Shown here: piece after piece, positions 1 through 6,887 of the stretch | Layout of the letters: the number at the start of each line of letters is the position of its first letter | Position numbering within the stretch: the first letter of the stretch is position 1 | From: JBQLZQ01 sp052168355 | GTDB lineage: Bacteria > Pseudomonadota > Alphaproteobacteria > DSM-16000 > Inquilinaceae | Length of the DNA: 64,000 bases | Direction: 5' to 3' | NCBI GenBank assembly: GCA_052168355.1 | Contig: JBQLZQ010000049.1 | Coordinates: forward strand, 174,785-238,784 | Notes under the pieces: model-generated | What the model saw: only the letters and a program-made list of their open reading frames with translations | Databases searched by the model: none | Told to the model about the DNA's origin: nothing | Position numbers and translations under genes: made by a program

Positions 1-1143
1 CCCCTTGCCAATCTCAGCGGCGACCCCGGCCAAGCCTATTTCAGCGACGGCCTCACCGAGGACATCATCACCGAGCTGTCGCGCTTCCGGCAGCTTTTCG
101 TCATCGCTCGGAACTCTTCCTTCGTCTATCGCGATCGCACGGTCGATGTGCGGCAGATCGGCCGTGAACTGGGCGTGCACTACGTTCTGGAGGGTAGCGT
201 CCAGAAAGCGGTCGACCGGTTGCGTGTGACGGCCCAACTGGTCGACGCCGGCACCGGCCATCACCTGTGGGCCGAACGCTATGACCGCCGGCCGGCCGAC
301 ATCTTCGACGTCCAGGACGAGCTGACGCAGACCATCGTCGCGACCTTGGCCGGACGCGTACAGGCGGCGGCCGGCGACCACGCCCGGACCAGACGTCCGG
401 AGGACCTGCGGGCCTATGACTGCCTGCTGCGGGGTCTTGAGCTGCTGGACCAGTCGGTGGGCGCCGACATCGGGCCCGCCCGCGCCCAGTTCGAACAAGC
501 CGTGGCCCGGGATCCCGCCTACGCGTTGGCCCATGCCTCTCTTGCGCTGGTTCATCTGCGGGCTTGGAGTTGGGACGGACAGCCGGTCTGGCTGGACCGG
601 GCGTTCGAGGCGGCCAAGCGGGCGCTGGCGCTGGATCCGGCGGAAAGCCGCTGCCACGGCGCGCTTGGCCTGGTCCACCGCAACCGGCGGCAGTACGACG
701 CCGCCCTCATCCATCTCGGCCGGGCCGTCGCGCTCAACCCGAACGACGCGCATATGGCGGCCCAGATGGGGCTGCTGCTGACCTATGTCGGCCGCGCGGA
801 GGAGGGAGTGGACTGGGTGCGCAAGGCGATCCGCCTCAACCCGCACCATCCCTATTGGTATCAGTCTTTCCTTGGCATCGCGCTGTATTCCGCTCGCCGC
901 TACGGCGAGGCCGTGGAGGCCTTCCGGGGTGTCGAGGACGTCAAGGCCTGGGGCCACGCCTTGACCGCGGCGGGTTACGCCCAGCGGGGTCAGGACGATG
1001 CGGCGCGATTTCATGCGGACGAGGCGTTGCGTCAGGGGCCGGATTTCTCCGCCGCCAAGTTCCTGGCCGGCCAGCCCTACCAGTCCGAAGCCGATCTCGA
1101 TCATTGGCGGGCCGGGTTCCGCCGGGCCGGGTTGCCCGACTGA
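1..1143 (+). CDS. TPR protein, C-terminal part of an adenylate-cyclase-type regulator (5' truncated by window edge)
   Basis: The reading frame is open from base 1, so the true start lies outside the window. The first residues (PLANLSGDPGQAYFSDGL, then LTEDIITELSRF, FVIARNSS and GVHYVLEGSVQK) are the typical block that follows a class III adenylate cyclase or winged-helix output domain in alphaproteobacterial TPR proteins. After it come tetratricopeptide-like helices up to the stop, with repeat signatures such as AHASLALVHL, CHGALGLVHR and AAQMGLLLTYVGR. The N-terminal catalytic or DNA-binding domain is not visible, so either a cyclase or a TolB/TPR-type regulator remains possible. The gene is followed by about 110 bp of plain spacer and then a palindromic repeat. 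Confidence 0.75.
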   Translation, partial: PLANLSGDPGQAYFSDGLTEDIITELSRFRQLFVIARNSSFVYRDRTVDVRQIGRELGVHYVLEGSVQKAVDRLRVTAQLVDAGTGHHLWAERYDRRPADIFDVQDELTQTIVATLAGRVQAAAGDHARTRRPEDLRAYDCLLRGLELLDQSVGADIGPARAQFEQAVARDPAYALAHASLALVHLRAWSWDGQPVWLDRAFEAAKRALALDPAESRCHGALGLVHRNRRQYDAALIHLGRAVALNPNDAHMAAQMGLLLTYVGRAEEGVDWVRKAIRLNPHHPYWYQSFLGIALYSARRYGEAVEAFRGVEDVKAWGHALTAAGYAQRGQDDAARFHADEALRQGPDFSAAKFLAGQPYQSEADLDHWRAGFRRAGLPD

Positions 1144-1254
1144 CGGTTCGGGCCGACCGGTCCGTCCCGCCGTTGGCGGCGGGCCGGGTGAGCCATCGCG
1201 TGCGAAAAAATGACGGCACGATCTCTATGGGTCATTATTAGTGCAGCTTGGTAT

Positions 1255-1392
1255 TAGAGCGCGATCGTCATTGGTGGAAGCGGACCCGCTTCCACCAATG
1301 ACGTGAATCGCTCTCTAACTCTATGAATAGAGTAGGATTCACGCCTTGGGTGGGATCGCCGAAGCGATTCCACCCAAGGCGATCCTGCTCTA
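1255..1392. repeat. Intergenic palindromic repeat element with three hairpins
   Basis: A 138-bp element bounded by TAGAGC at 1255-1260 and its complement GCTCTA at 1387-1392. It contains a perfect hairpin with 18-bp arms (1266-1283 and 1286-1303), a middle hairpin (outer arms 1302-1309 and 1336-1343, inner arms around ACTCTA/TAGAGT at 1318-1333) and a third hairpin with 17-bp arms and one mismatch (1343-1359 and 1364-1380). The right end supplies the stop codon of the minus-strand cupredoxin gene (complement of 1390-1392). The look is that of REP/BIME-like extragenic palindromes. No second copy was seen in the window. Confidence 0.8.
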
Positions 1393-1758
1393 GGCGCTTT
1401 CCCGGGCCGCCACGGTGACGGTGGCGGTCATCATCGGGTGGAAGACGCAGCAATAGGCGTAGGTCCCCGGCGTGTCGAAGGTGACGGCGGCGGCCGCGCC
1501 CCTGTCCAGCCGGCCGGTGTCCCACGCCCCGTCCCGCGCCGTGGCGGTGTGGGGGGCGCTGTCGCCGTTGGTCCATGCGACCGTGTCGCCGGCCTGGATC
1601 GTCAGGTCTTCCGGCGCGAAGCGAAAGGCCTTGATGGCCACCGGGTGCGTGCGCGCCCCGGCATGGGCGCCGCCCCGCCGGGCTGTCGCCAGCCCGGCCA
1701 GGACGGTCCCCGCGAGGACGAGCAGCCGCCGGCGCGACGGCATCGTCACGACGCGCAT
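1390..1758 (-). CDS. Cupredoxin (plastocyanin/azurin-like) periplasmic copper protein
   Basis: About 122 residues. The N-terminus SRRRLLVLAG fits a twin-arginine signal followed by a hydrophobic stretch ending near GGAHA. The mature part shows a type 1 copper site: His in SAPHTAT, then Cys, His and Met in YAYCCVFHPMM near the C-terminus, with the strand AGDTVAWTN before them. It likely carries electrons or binds copper in the periplasm. The start at 1758 overlaps the stop of the upstream DUF4142 gene (1746-1748), suggesting translational coupling; an ATG at 1743 is an alternative. The stop codon lies inside the terminal repeat of the palindromic element. Confidence 0.82.
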   Translation of the reverse strand: MRVVTMPSRRRLLVLAGTVLAGLATARRGGAHAGARTHPVAIKAFRFAPEDLTIQAGDTVAWTNGDSAPHTATARDGAWDTGRLDRGAAAAVTFDTPGTYAYCCVFHPMMTATVTVAARESA

Positions 1759-2273
1759 TGCAGACCCGCGACCATCGACGCGGCGTGGCCTTCGTGCTGC
1801 TGGAAGGTGACCAGGGCGTCGGCCAGGAGGTCCTTGAGCGGCGGCACCGTGACCGCCGGGATGAAATCCTCGGCGACGGTCTTGTTGACCACCTGGTGAT
1901 AGCCGAGCTCGTTGGTCGCGTAGGCGCAATCGAACGCCTTTCCGGTCAGGCCGGTCAGCTCGGCGCGCTTCTCGGCGGCGCCGGCCACCAGCGCCTGGCT
2001 CAGCGGATTGTCCTGCGGCGTCACCTGCAGCTCGGCGATCAGCGCGCCGGCGGCCTGGTTCACCGCCGTGTGGTCGCGGATCATCGTCTGGGCGAAGTCG
2101 CGCACCGCCTCGGTCTCCGACAGCGCCAGCGCCAGATGGGCGTAGCGAATGTCCAGTTGACCGGCGGTGTAGGCCGTATGGGCGATCTCCAGATCGTTCA
2201 TGGGGCCGTCGGCCAGGGCCGGGACGGCGCCGACCGTGCCGAGGATCAGGGCGGAAAGGATCAGGTGTTTCAT
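1746..2273 (-). CDS. DUF4142 family periplasmic protein
   Basis: 175 residues from ATG at 2273, with a GGAG ribosome-binding site upstream and a clear Sec signal (MKHLILSALILG, cleavage near ALA-DG). The body is a ferritin-like four-helix protein of the DUF4142 type: the family signature region FAQTMIRDHTAVNQ and the C-terminal half FQQHEGHAASM are recognisable. The biochemical role of DUF4142 is unknown; genes are often stress-linked. It overlaps the downstream cupredoxin by about 13 bp, so the two are probably co-translated and act together in the periplasm. Divergent to the AraC regulator at 2411. Confidence 0.8.
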   Translation of the reverse strand: MKHLILSALILGTVGAVPALADGPMNDLEIAHTAYTAGQLDIRYAHLALALSETEAVRDFAQTMIRDHTAVNQAAGALIAELQVTPQDNPLSQALVAGAAEKRAELTGLTGKAFDCAYATNELGYHQVVNKTVAEDFIPAVTVPPLKDLLADALVTFQQHEGHAASMVAGLQCAS

Positions 2274-2361
2274 GGGAATGGGCTCCAGTGAGGTTGCGAT
2301 GGAGCAAGGAAACACGATCCATCCCGGACTTTGAATGCCGATTAGTCCGAAAATCATGCCA

Positions 2362-2383
2362 GATCGTTCAGAATGCTGGACGA
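2362..2383. promoter_or_regulatory. Candidate AraC-regulator operator A
   Basis: The dyad CGTTCAG-N4-CTGGACG (2365-2382) lies 28 bp before the AraC-type gene and about 90 bp before the divergent DUF4142 gene. The 22-bp stretch ATCGTTC..AAT.CTGGACGA is repeated in front of the membrane-protein gene at 3578 (operator B). The position suggests autoregulation and possibly control of both divergent units. Confidence 0.5.
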
Positions 2384-2410
2384 CGGGAAAAAGCCCTGTA
2401 GACTGATCCG

Positions 2411-3358
2411 ATGTTGGACCTGCTCAGCGATATCCTCACCCGCCTGTCGGTCCGGGGCACGCTCTACTTCCGCACCAGCTTCGCCGAGCCCTGGGGCGTG
2501 ATGGTGCCGGCCTACGAAAACGTCGCCCGTTTCCATTTCGCCCATCGCGGCGATTGCCTGGTCCGGATCGCGGAGACCGGCGAAACGGTGACGCTGGCCC
2601 AGGGCGATCTGGTCATCATCCCCCATGGGGCAGCCCACGCGCTGTTCTGCCGCGGCACGGCGCCGGACCAGGTCGCGCCGCTGGACGACGTGCTGGAGGC
2701 GTCGGGCTACAAGGGCGAGGGCGTTCTGGTGTACGGCGGCGCCGCCGACCGGGACGGTGACGACCGCCGCACCCAGCTCATCTGCGGCCACTTTTCCTTC
2801 GCGCCGGGGTCCCGGCACATGATCTTCGATCGACTGCCGTCCCACATCCATATCCCGAACTACGGCGAGGCCGCCGGGGCGTGGATGGAGGCGACGTTGC
2901 GGGTGATCGGCGCCGAGGCGGGGGGCGTGCGGCTGGGCGGCGATCTGATCGCCCTGAAAATGTCCGAAGCGATCTTCGCCCAGGCCATCCGCGCCCATAT
3001 CGAGCGCGAGGGCCCGGACGGCTCGGCCCTATCGGGTTTTGCCGATCCGCATTTGTCGCGGGCGCTGACCGCCTTTCATCGCGCTCCGGCCACGGTCTGG
3101 AGCGTGGAGAGCCTGGCGCGCGAGGCCGGCCTGTCGCGAACCGGGTTTGCCCAGACCTTTTCGCGCAAGATGGGCGTGACGCCGATGCAGTACCTGACGG
3201 CCTGGCGCATGCAGATCGCCCGCGAAGGGCTGGCCCACCGCAAGCTGAACGTCTCCGACGCCGCCGCGTTGACCGGCTATGCCTCGGAATCGGCGTTCTC
3301 GCGGGTCTTCAAGAAGGAAGTGGGCGTGTCGCCCGCCGCCTACCGGTCCATGGCCTGA
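2411..3358 (+). CDS. AraC family transcriptional regulator with N-terminal cupin
   Basis: 315 residues. Residues 1 to about 190 form a cupin ligand-binding domain of the kind found in AraC proteins, with FHFAHRGDCLVRI, GDLVIIPHGAAH and a following variable loop. The C-terminal ~100 residues carry two helix-turn-helix motifs: WSVESLAREAGLSRTGFAQTF and LNVSDAAALTGYASESAFSR, ending in the typical FKKEVGVSPAAYR. It probably senses a small molecule or redox cue. A shared dyad in front of this gene and in front of the gene at 3578 argues that it controls itself and its downstream neighbour. Confidence 0.9.
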   Translation: MLDLLSDILTRLSVRGTLYFRTSFAEPWGVMVPAYENVARFHFAHRGDCLVRIAETGETVTLAQGDLVIIPHGAAHALFCRGTAPDQVAPLDDVLEASGYKGEGVLVYGGAADRDGDDRRTQLICGHFSFAPGSRHMIFDRLPSHIHIPNYGEAAGAWMEATLRVIGAEAGGVRLGGDLIALKMSEAIFAQAIRAHIEREGPDGSALSGFADPHLSRALTAFHRAPATVWSVESLAREAGLSRTGFAQTFSRKMGVTPMQYLTAWRMQIAREGLAHRKLNVSDAAALTGYASESAFSRVFKKEVGVSPAAYRSMA

Positions 3359-3437
3359 CGGGCCGGCCGACCCTTCTCCGCCATCCGTCACCCCTCCGAG
3401 AGGGGCAGGGGGAGGCTCGCATCCGAGGCCTTCCCTC

Positions 3438-3460
3438 AATCGTTCCAAATTCTGGACGAT
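3438..3460. promoter_or_regulatory. Candidate AraC-regulator operator B
   Basis: Eighteen of 23 positions match operator A at 2362, including ATCGTTC, AAT and CTGGACGA blocks at identical spacing. It lies about 120 bp upstream of the membrane protein gene at 3578. Confidence 0.5.
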
Positions 3461-3489
3461 CTGCACATAAAAATGAACCTCATGAAATG

Positions 3490-3501
3490 GATCGTCCAGA
3501 A
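3490..3501. promoter_or_regulatory. Inverted half-copy of the same operator
   Basis: GATCGTCCAGAA is the reverse complement of TTCTGGACGATC found in operator B, placed 30 bp downstream of it. Only the half-site is conserved, consistent with a second AraC monomer contact near the promoter. Confidence 0.35.
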
Positions 3502-3577
3502 GTCGCCCCCTATTGTCCTCTTTGCCGTCGATGCGACGTCGACGGTTTTGCGCCACCAACCCTAAGAGGACCGTGAC

Positions 3578-3946
3578 ATGGCCACCCGTTTCGTAACCAA
3601 GACGATCCACGCCTATCTGGACTACCCCGTCGCCCTTGCGCTTATCGCCCTGCCGTGGGTTCTGGGCCTGGGGCAGACCAATCCCATCGCTTTCTGGCTA
3701 TCGACCGCCACCGGCGTCGCGGCATTCGGTCTGACCCTTCTGACCGACCACCATCTGGGGCTGATCCGGGTGGTGCCCTTCCGGCTTCATCTCGCCGTCG
3801 ACTTTCTGGTCGGCCTGGTGTTTCTGGCGGCACCCCTGGCGTTCGGCTTCACCGGTCTGGACGCGGCTTACTACATGCTCAACGGCGCGGCGGTGGTGAT
3901 CGTCGTCGCCCTCAACAAGCCCGAGGAAGGCGCCGTCGCGGCCTGA
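3578..3946 (+). CDS. SPW-repeat-like integral membrane protein
   Basis: 122 residues with four predicted transmembrane helices. Two internal repeats can be aligned: DYPVALALIALPWVLGLG and DFLVGLVFLAAPLAFGF, the pattern of the SPW repeat family, of unknown function. The ATG at 3578 follows an AAGAGGA-type ribosome-binding site. It is monocistronic; the upstream 219 bp contain the candidate AraC operators, and a hairpin follows the stop. Confidence 0.65.
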   Translation: MATRFVTKTIHAYLDYPVALALIALPWVLGLGQTNPIAFWLSTATGVAAFGLTLLTDHHLGLIRVVPFRLHLAVDFLVGLVFLAAPLAFGFTGLDAAYYMLNGAAVVIVVALNKPEEGAVAA

Positions 3947-3959
3947 TGCTTGGCCGTCG

Positions 3960-3995
3960 GGGAACCGGGCGGGCGTCGATTGTCCCCCGGTTCCC
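3960..3995. terminator. Bidirectional hairpin between convergent genes
   Basis: Perfect 10-bp arms, GGGAACCGGG at 3960-3969 and CCCGGTTCCC at 3986-3995, with a 16-base loop. No clear T-run follows on either side, so it may be a weak or Rho-assisted terminator for the convergent genes ending at 3946 and 4001. Confidence 0.5.
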
Positions 3996-4000
3996 TCGGG

Positions 4001-5221
4001 CTACCCCCCGCCTCGGCCCATCAGCCGCGCCAGCGCGCCTTGGTAGGCGCGCCATACCAGCGGCAGGGTCGCCAGGTCGGCCCATTCGTCGGCGCCGTGA
4101 ACGTTGCCGCACGCGACCCCGAAGCCGCAGGTCGCCTCGACGCCATGGGCGGCAAGAAAGTTGCCGATGTTGGACGGGCCGCACACCGCGCCCGGCACCG
4201 GCCGGCCGGCGGCGTCCGTGGCCGCCTCGCGCAGGGCCCTGGCCAGCGGCGAACGGTCCGGCAGGCGATAAGGCGGCCAGGATTCCTCGGCATCGATCTC
4301 GCTCGGTCGGCCGCTCGGCCGGTCCCGGTCCAGCGCATCGAGGATGGCGGCCATGGTCGCGCGCGCGGCCTTGGCGTCGAACCGGGGCGTCAGGCGCAGA
4401 TCGATCGACACCTCCGCCCGGTCCGGAACGGTGCTGAACCCGACGCCGCCGGTCAGCCCGGTGACGGTCAGCCGCGGCGGCAGCGGGAAATCGGGCGACG
4501 CCTCGACGGGCAGGGGCAGATGCTCCAGGGCCGAGACCAGGGCGGCCGCCTTGACCGCGGCGTTGGGCGCCGGCGCCCCGGTGGCGCCCGTGTGCTCCGC
4601 CCGGCCGAAAACCGTCAGCCGCGCCCGCCAGAACCCGCGCGCGCCGATATTGATCGCCGCGTTTTCGGGATAGCCGATCATCACGCCGGACAGATCCTCC
4701 AGCCCCAGGGAAGACCGGGCCGCCATAAAGGCGCGCACGCCGCCAAAACGGCCGGTGTGCTCGTCGGCGTCGAACAGCAGGACCAGCCGGCCGGCCAAGG
4801 CGTCCCGCCGCGCGGCCAGGTTTCCCGCCAGATGGACGAACGTCGCCACCGCGATCTTGCAATCGGCCGCGCCCCGGCCATACAGGCGATCGCCGCGGAT
4901 CTCTCCGCCGAACGGATCGACGGTCCAGGCGCTGTGATCGCCGGCGGGCGCGGTGTCGATGCAGGCGTTCAGCGCCCAGGCCGGTCCGGGTCGGCCGCCT
5001 TGCAGGACGGCGACCACGGCGACCGGCCGTCCGCCGCCGTCTTTCAGGATCGACGGGTCCAGCCCGGTCGCGGCCAGCGCCCCGGCCACCCGGTCGAGCA
5101 CCGGGCCGGGCGGATCGATGCCGCCCTGACTGGGCAGACGGATCAGATCCGCGGCAAGGCCGGCGATGGCGTCGGCCGGCGGGTCGCCGGTCACCGGCCT
5201 GTGGGCATACGCACGCGCCAC
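4001..5221 (-). CDS. M20 family metallohydrolase (ArgE/DapE/carboxypeptidase-like)
   Basis: Up to 406 residues. The M20 layout is clear: GRGAADCKIAVA (metal-bridging Asp), FDADEHTGRFGG, a dimerisation domain starting at ARGFWRARLTVFGRAEHTG, and a C-terminal His in GNVHGADEW. Two positions are unusual: the first metal His of the GHxD motif is Cys here (NACIDTAPAG), and the second Glu of the DEE motif is His (DEH). It probably hydrolyses an amide or peptide delivered by the upstream binding protein. Start: GTG at 5221 overlaps the upstream gene by 31 bp; a GTG at 5194 would give a 4-bp GTGA overlap and is an equally good choice. Confidence 0.82.
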   Translation of the reverse strand: MARAYAHRPVTGDPPADAIAGLAADLIRLPSQGGIDPPGPVLDRVAGALAATGLDPSILKDGGGRPVAVVAVLQGGRPGPAWALNACIDTAPAGDHSAWTVDPFGGEIRGDRLYGRGAADCKIAVATFVHLAGNLAARRDALAGRLVLLFDADEHTGRFGGVRAFMAARSSLGLEDLSGVMIGYPENAAINIGARGFWRARLTVFGRAEHTGATGAPAPNAAVKAAALVSALEHLPLPVEASPDFPLPPRLTVTGLTGGVGFSTVPDRAEVSIDLRLTPRFDAKAARATMAAILDALDRDRPSGRPSEIDAEESWPPYRLPDRSPLARALREAATDAAGRPVPGAVCGPSNIGNFLAAHGVEATCGFGVACGNVHGADEWADLATLPLVWRAYQGALARLMGRGGG

Positions 5222-6774
5222 AAGGGCACCACCCCGTCGGGTCGCGACGGCAGGTCCATCCCGTCCTTCATGCCCCAGGTAACATATTGCAGGTACAGCG
5301 GGATATGGCCGGTGGCGTCCCGGTGCAGGGCAAAGGCCTCCTGGATCATGGCGTTGCGGGCGGCGCCGTCGGTTTCCGTTTCCACCTGTTGGGTCAGCGC
5401 GTCGACCCTGCTGTCGGCATAGCCACCGATATTGAAGAACCCGGCGCCGCCGCCCCGGCTGTGCAGCACCGGTTTCAGGACATCGACGGCGTCCAGATTG
5501 CCGGGGGTCCAGCCCAGCAGATAGAAACTGGTGTCCTGCCCCAGGATCTTGCCGAAATAGGTGCTTTTGCTCTGGCTATCCAGGGTGACGTCGATGCCGA
5601 TCCGGGCCAGCATCCCGGTCAGCGCCTGGCAGACGGCCTCGTCGTTGACGTAGCGGTCGTTGGGGCAGTCCAGGGTCAGGGGAAAGCCGTCGGGATAGCC
5701 GGCCGCCGCCAGCAGCAGCTTGGATGCGTCCGGGTCGAAGGGCGGCCGCAGGTCGGACTGGGGATCGTACCCGGTGACGCCGGGCCCGATCATCAGCCCG
5801 GCAGGACGCGCCGCGCCGCGCAGCACCCGGTCGACGATGGCATCGACATCGATGGCCTGGGCCATGGCCAGGCGGACTCTGGGATCCTTCAGGGGATTCG
5901 CGCCGGAAACGCCGCCATACAGCAGTTCGTCCCGGGCCTGATCCATTCCCAGAAATATGACCCGCAGTTCCGGAAACTGCCGGACCGTCAATCCCGCCGC
6001 GGACTCGATCCTCGGCACGTCCTGCAGCGGCAGGGGGTCGACCAGATCGACCTCGCCGGAAATCAGGGCCGCGACCCGGGTGGCGTCGGCGGCGATCGGC
6101 TGGAACTCGACCCGCGTCAGATTGTGGGCCGGCTCGTCCCACCAATCGGCGAACGGCTCCAGCACGGTGCGGGCCCCCGGTTCGCGGCCGATCAAACGGA
6201 AGGGGCCGGTGCCGTTGGCCGCCAGCGTAGCGTGATTGGTGATCCCCTCGCGCAGGTTGACCGGGTCCTCAGCCCCGTTGGCCCGCGCCCAGTCCTCGTC
6301 CATGACGAACCAGAAGGCCAGGGTGTTCAGCAGGATCGGCTGCGGTCGAGCGAGGCGGATTTCCACCGTATGGTCGTCGATCTTGACCATCTCGGCCACC
6401 GGTTCGAGGGTCGGAACGAAGGCCGACCCAGGCTTGCGCGCCCGTTCGAACGAAAACACCACGTCGTCGGCGGTAAAGGAGGCGCCGTCGTGGAAGGTAA
6501 CGTCCCGGCGCAGGAAAAAACGCCAAGTCAGGTCGTCGACCGTCTCCCATCCCGTGGCCAGCGCCGGCTCGATGGCCAGAGAGTCGTCATAGCGAACCAG
6601 CGGTTCGTAGATATTGTGCAAAAAACCCAGCGTGAAGATCTCGAACCGGCCGTACGGATCCATCGTTTCGGCGTCGCCCTGAAACGCCCAGCGCAGCGTT
6701 TCGGCCCCGGCCGGCGCCGTCACCCCCATCAACGCCACCGTCAAAACAGCCAGCCGGTATCGGATCGTCTTCAT
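5191..6774 (-). CDS. ABC transporter substrate-binding protein, peptide/nickel family (SBP_bac_5)
   Basis: 527 residues with a Sec signal (MKTIRYRLAVLTVALMG, cleavage near AGA-ETL). The body is a DppA/OppA-type family 5 binding protein: TLRWAFQGDAETMDPY, LVRYDDSLAIEPALATGWE, WRFFLRRDVTFHDGASFTADDVVFSFERA. ATG at 6774 has a GGGAG site 11 bases upstream. It overlaps the M20 hydrolase gene, so the pair probably binds and then cleaves an oligopeptide or acylated amino acid. Its permease and ATPase genes are not adjacent, so it must use a transporter encoded elsewhere. Confidence 0.88.
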   Translation of the reverse strand: MKTIRYRLAVLTVALMGVTAPAGAETLRWAFQGDAETMDPYGRFEIFTLGFLHNIYEPLVRYDDSLAIEPALATGWETVDDLTWRFFLRRDVTFHDGASFTADDVVFSFERARKPGSAFVPTLEPVAEMVKIDDHTVEIRLARPQPILLNTLAFWFVMDEDWARANGAEDPVNLREGITNHATLAANGTGPFRLIGREPGARTVLEPFADWWDEPAHNLTRVEFQPIAADATRVAALISGEVDLVDPLPLQDVPRIESAAGLTVRQFPELRVIFLGMDQARDELLYGGVSGANPLKDPRVRLAMAQAIDVDAIVDRVLRGAARPAGLMIGPGVTGYDPQSDLRPPFDPDASKLLLAAAGYPDGFPLTLDCPNDRYVNDEAVCQALTGMLARIGIDVTLDSQSKSTYFGKILGQDTSFYLLGWTPGNLDAVDVLKPVLHSRGGGAGFFNIGGYADSRVDALTQQVETETDGAARNAMIQEAFALHRDATGHIPLYLQYVTWGMKDGMDLPSRPDGVVPLWRVRMPTGR

Positions 6775-6832
6775 TGCGTTACTCTGCTCCCAAGGTTTGT
6801 TCAGGATGGGTTCCGGTCGGGTCGACAGCAGT

Positions 6833-6870
6833 TAACCATTTGTTTGCTAAAGGATGATACCACAAATGGT
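6833..6870. promoter_or_regulatory. Inverted repeat with CtrA-like half-site in divergent promoter
   Basis: Perfect 9-bp inverted repeat ACCATTTGT (6835-6843) and ACAAATGGT (6862-6870), 18 bp apart, between the divergent binding-protein and pseudokinase genes. The left arm overlaps TTAACCAT (6833-6840), the known 8-mer form of the CtrA site in alphaproteobacteria. Binding is inferred only from the sequence match. Confidence 0.4.
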
Positions 6871-6887
6871 CACCCTCCCCGGAAGCC

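Noticed and set aside
1390..2322. A 310-codon minus-strand frame fusing sequence upstream of the cupredoxin
   Set aside because: The upstream part is antiphase to the DUF4142 gene and consists of Arg/Gly/Pro-rich shadow sequence; a signal peptide defines the real cupredoxin start.
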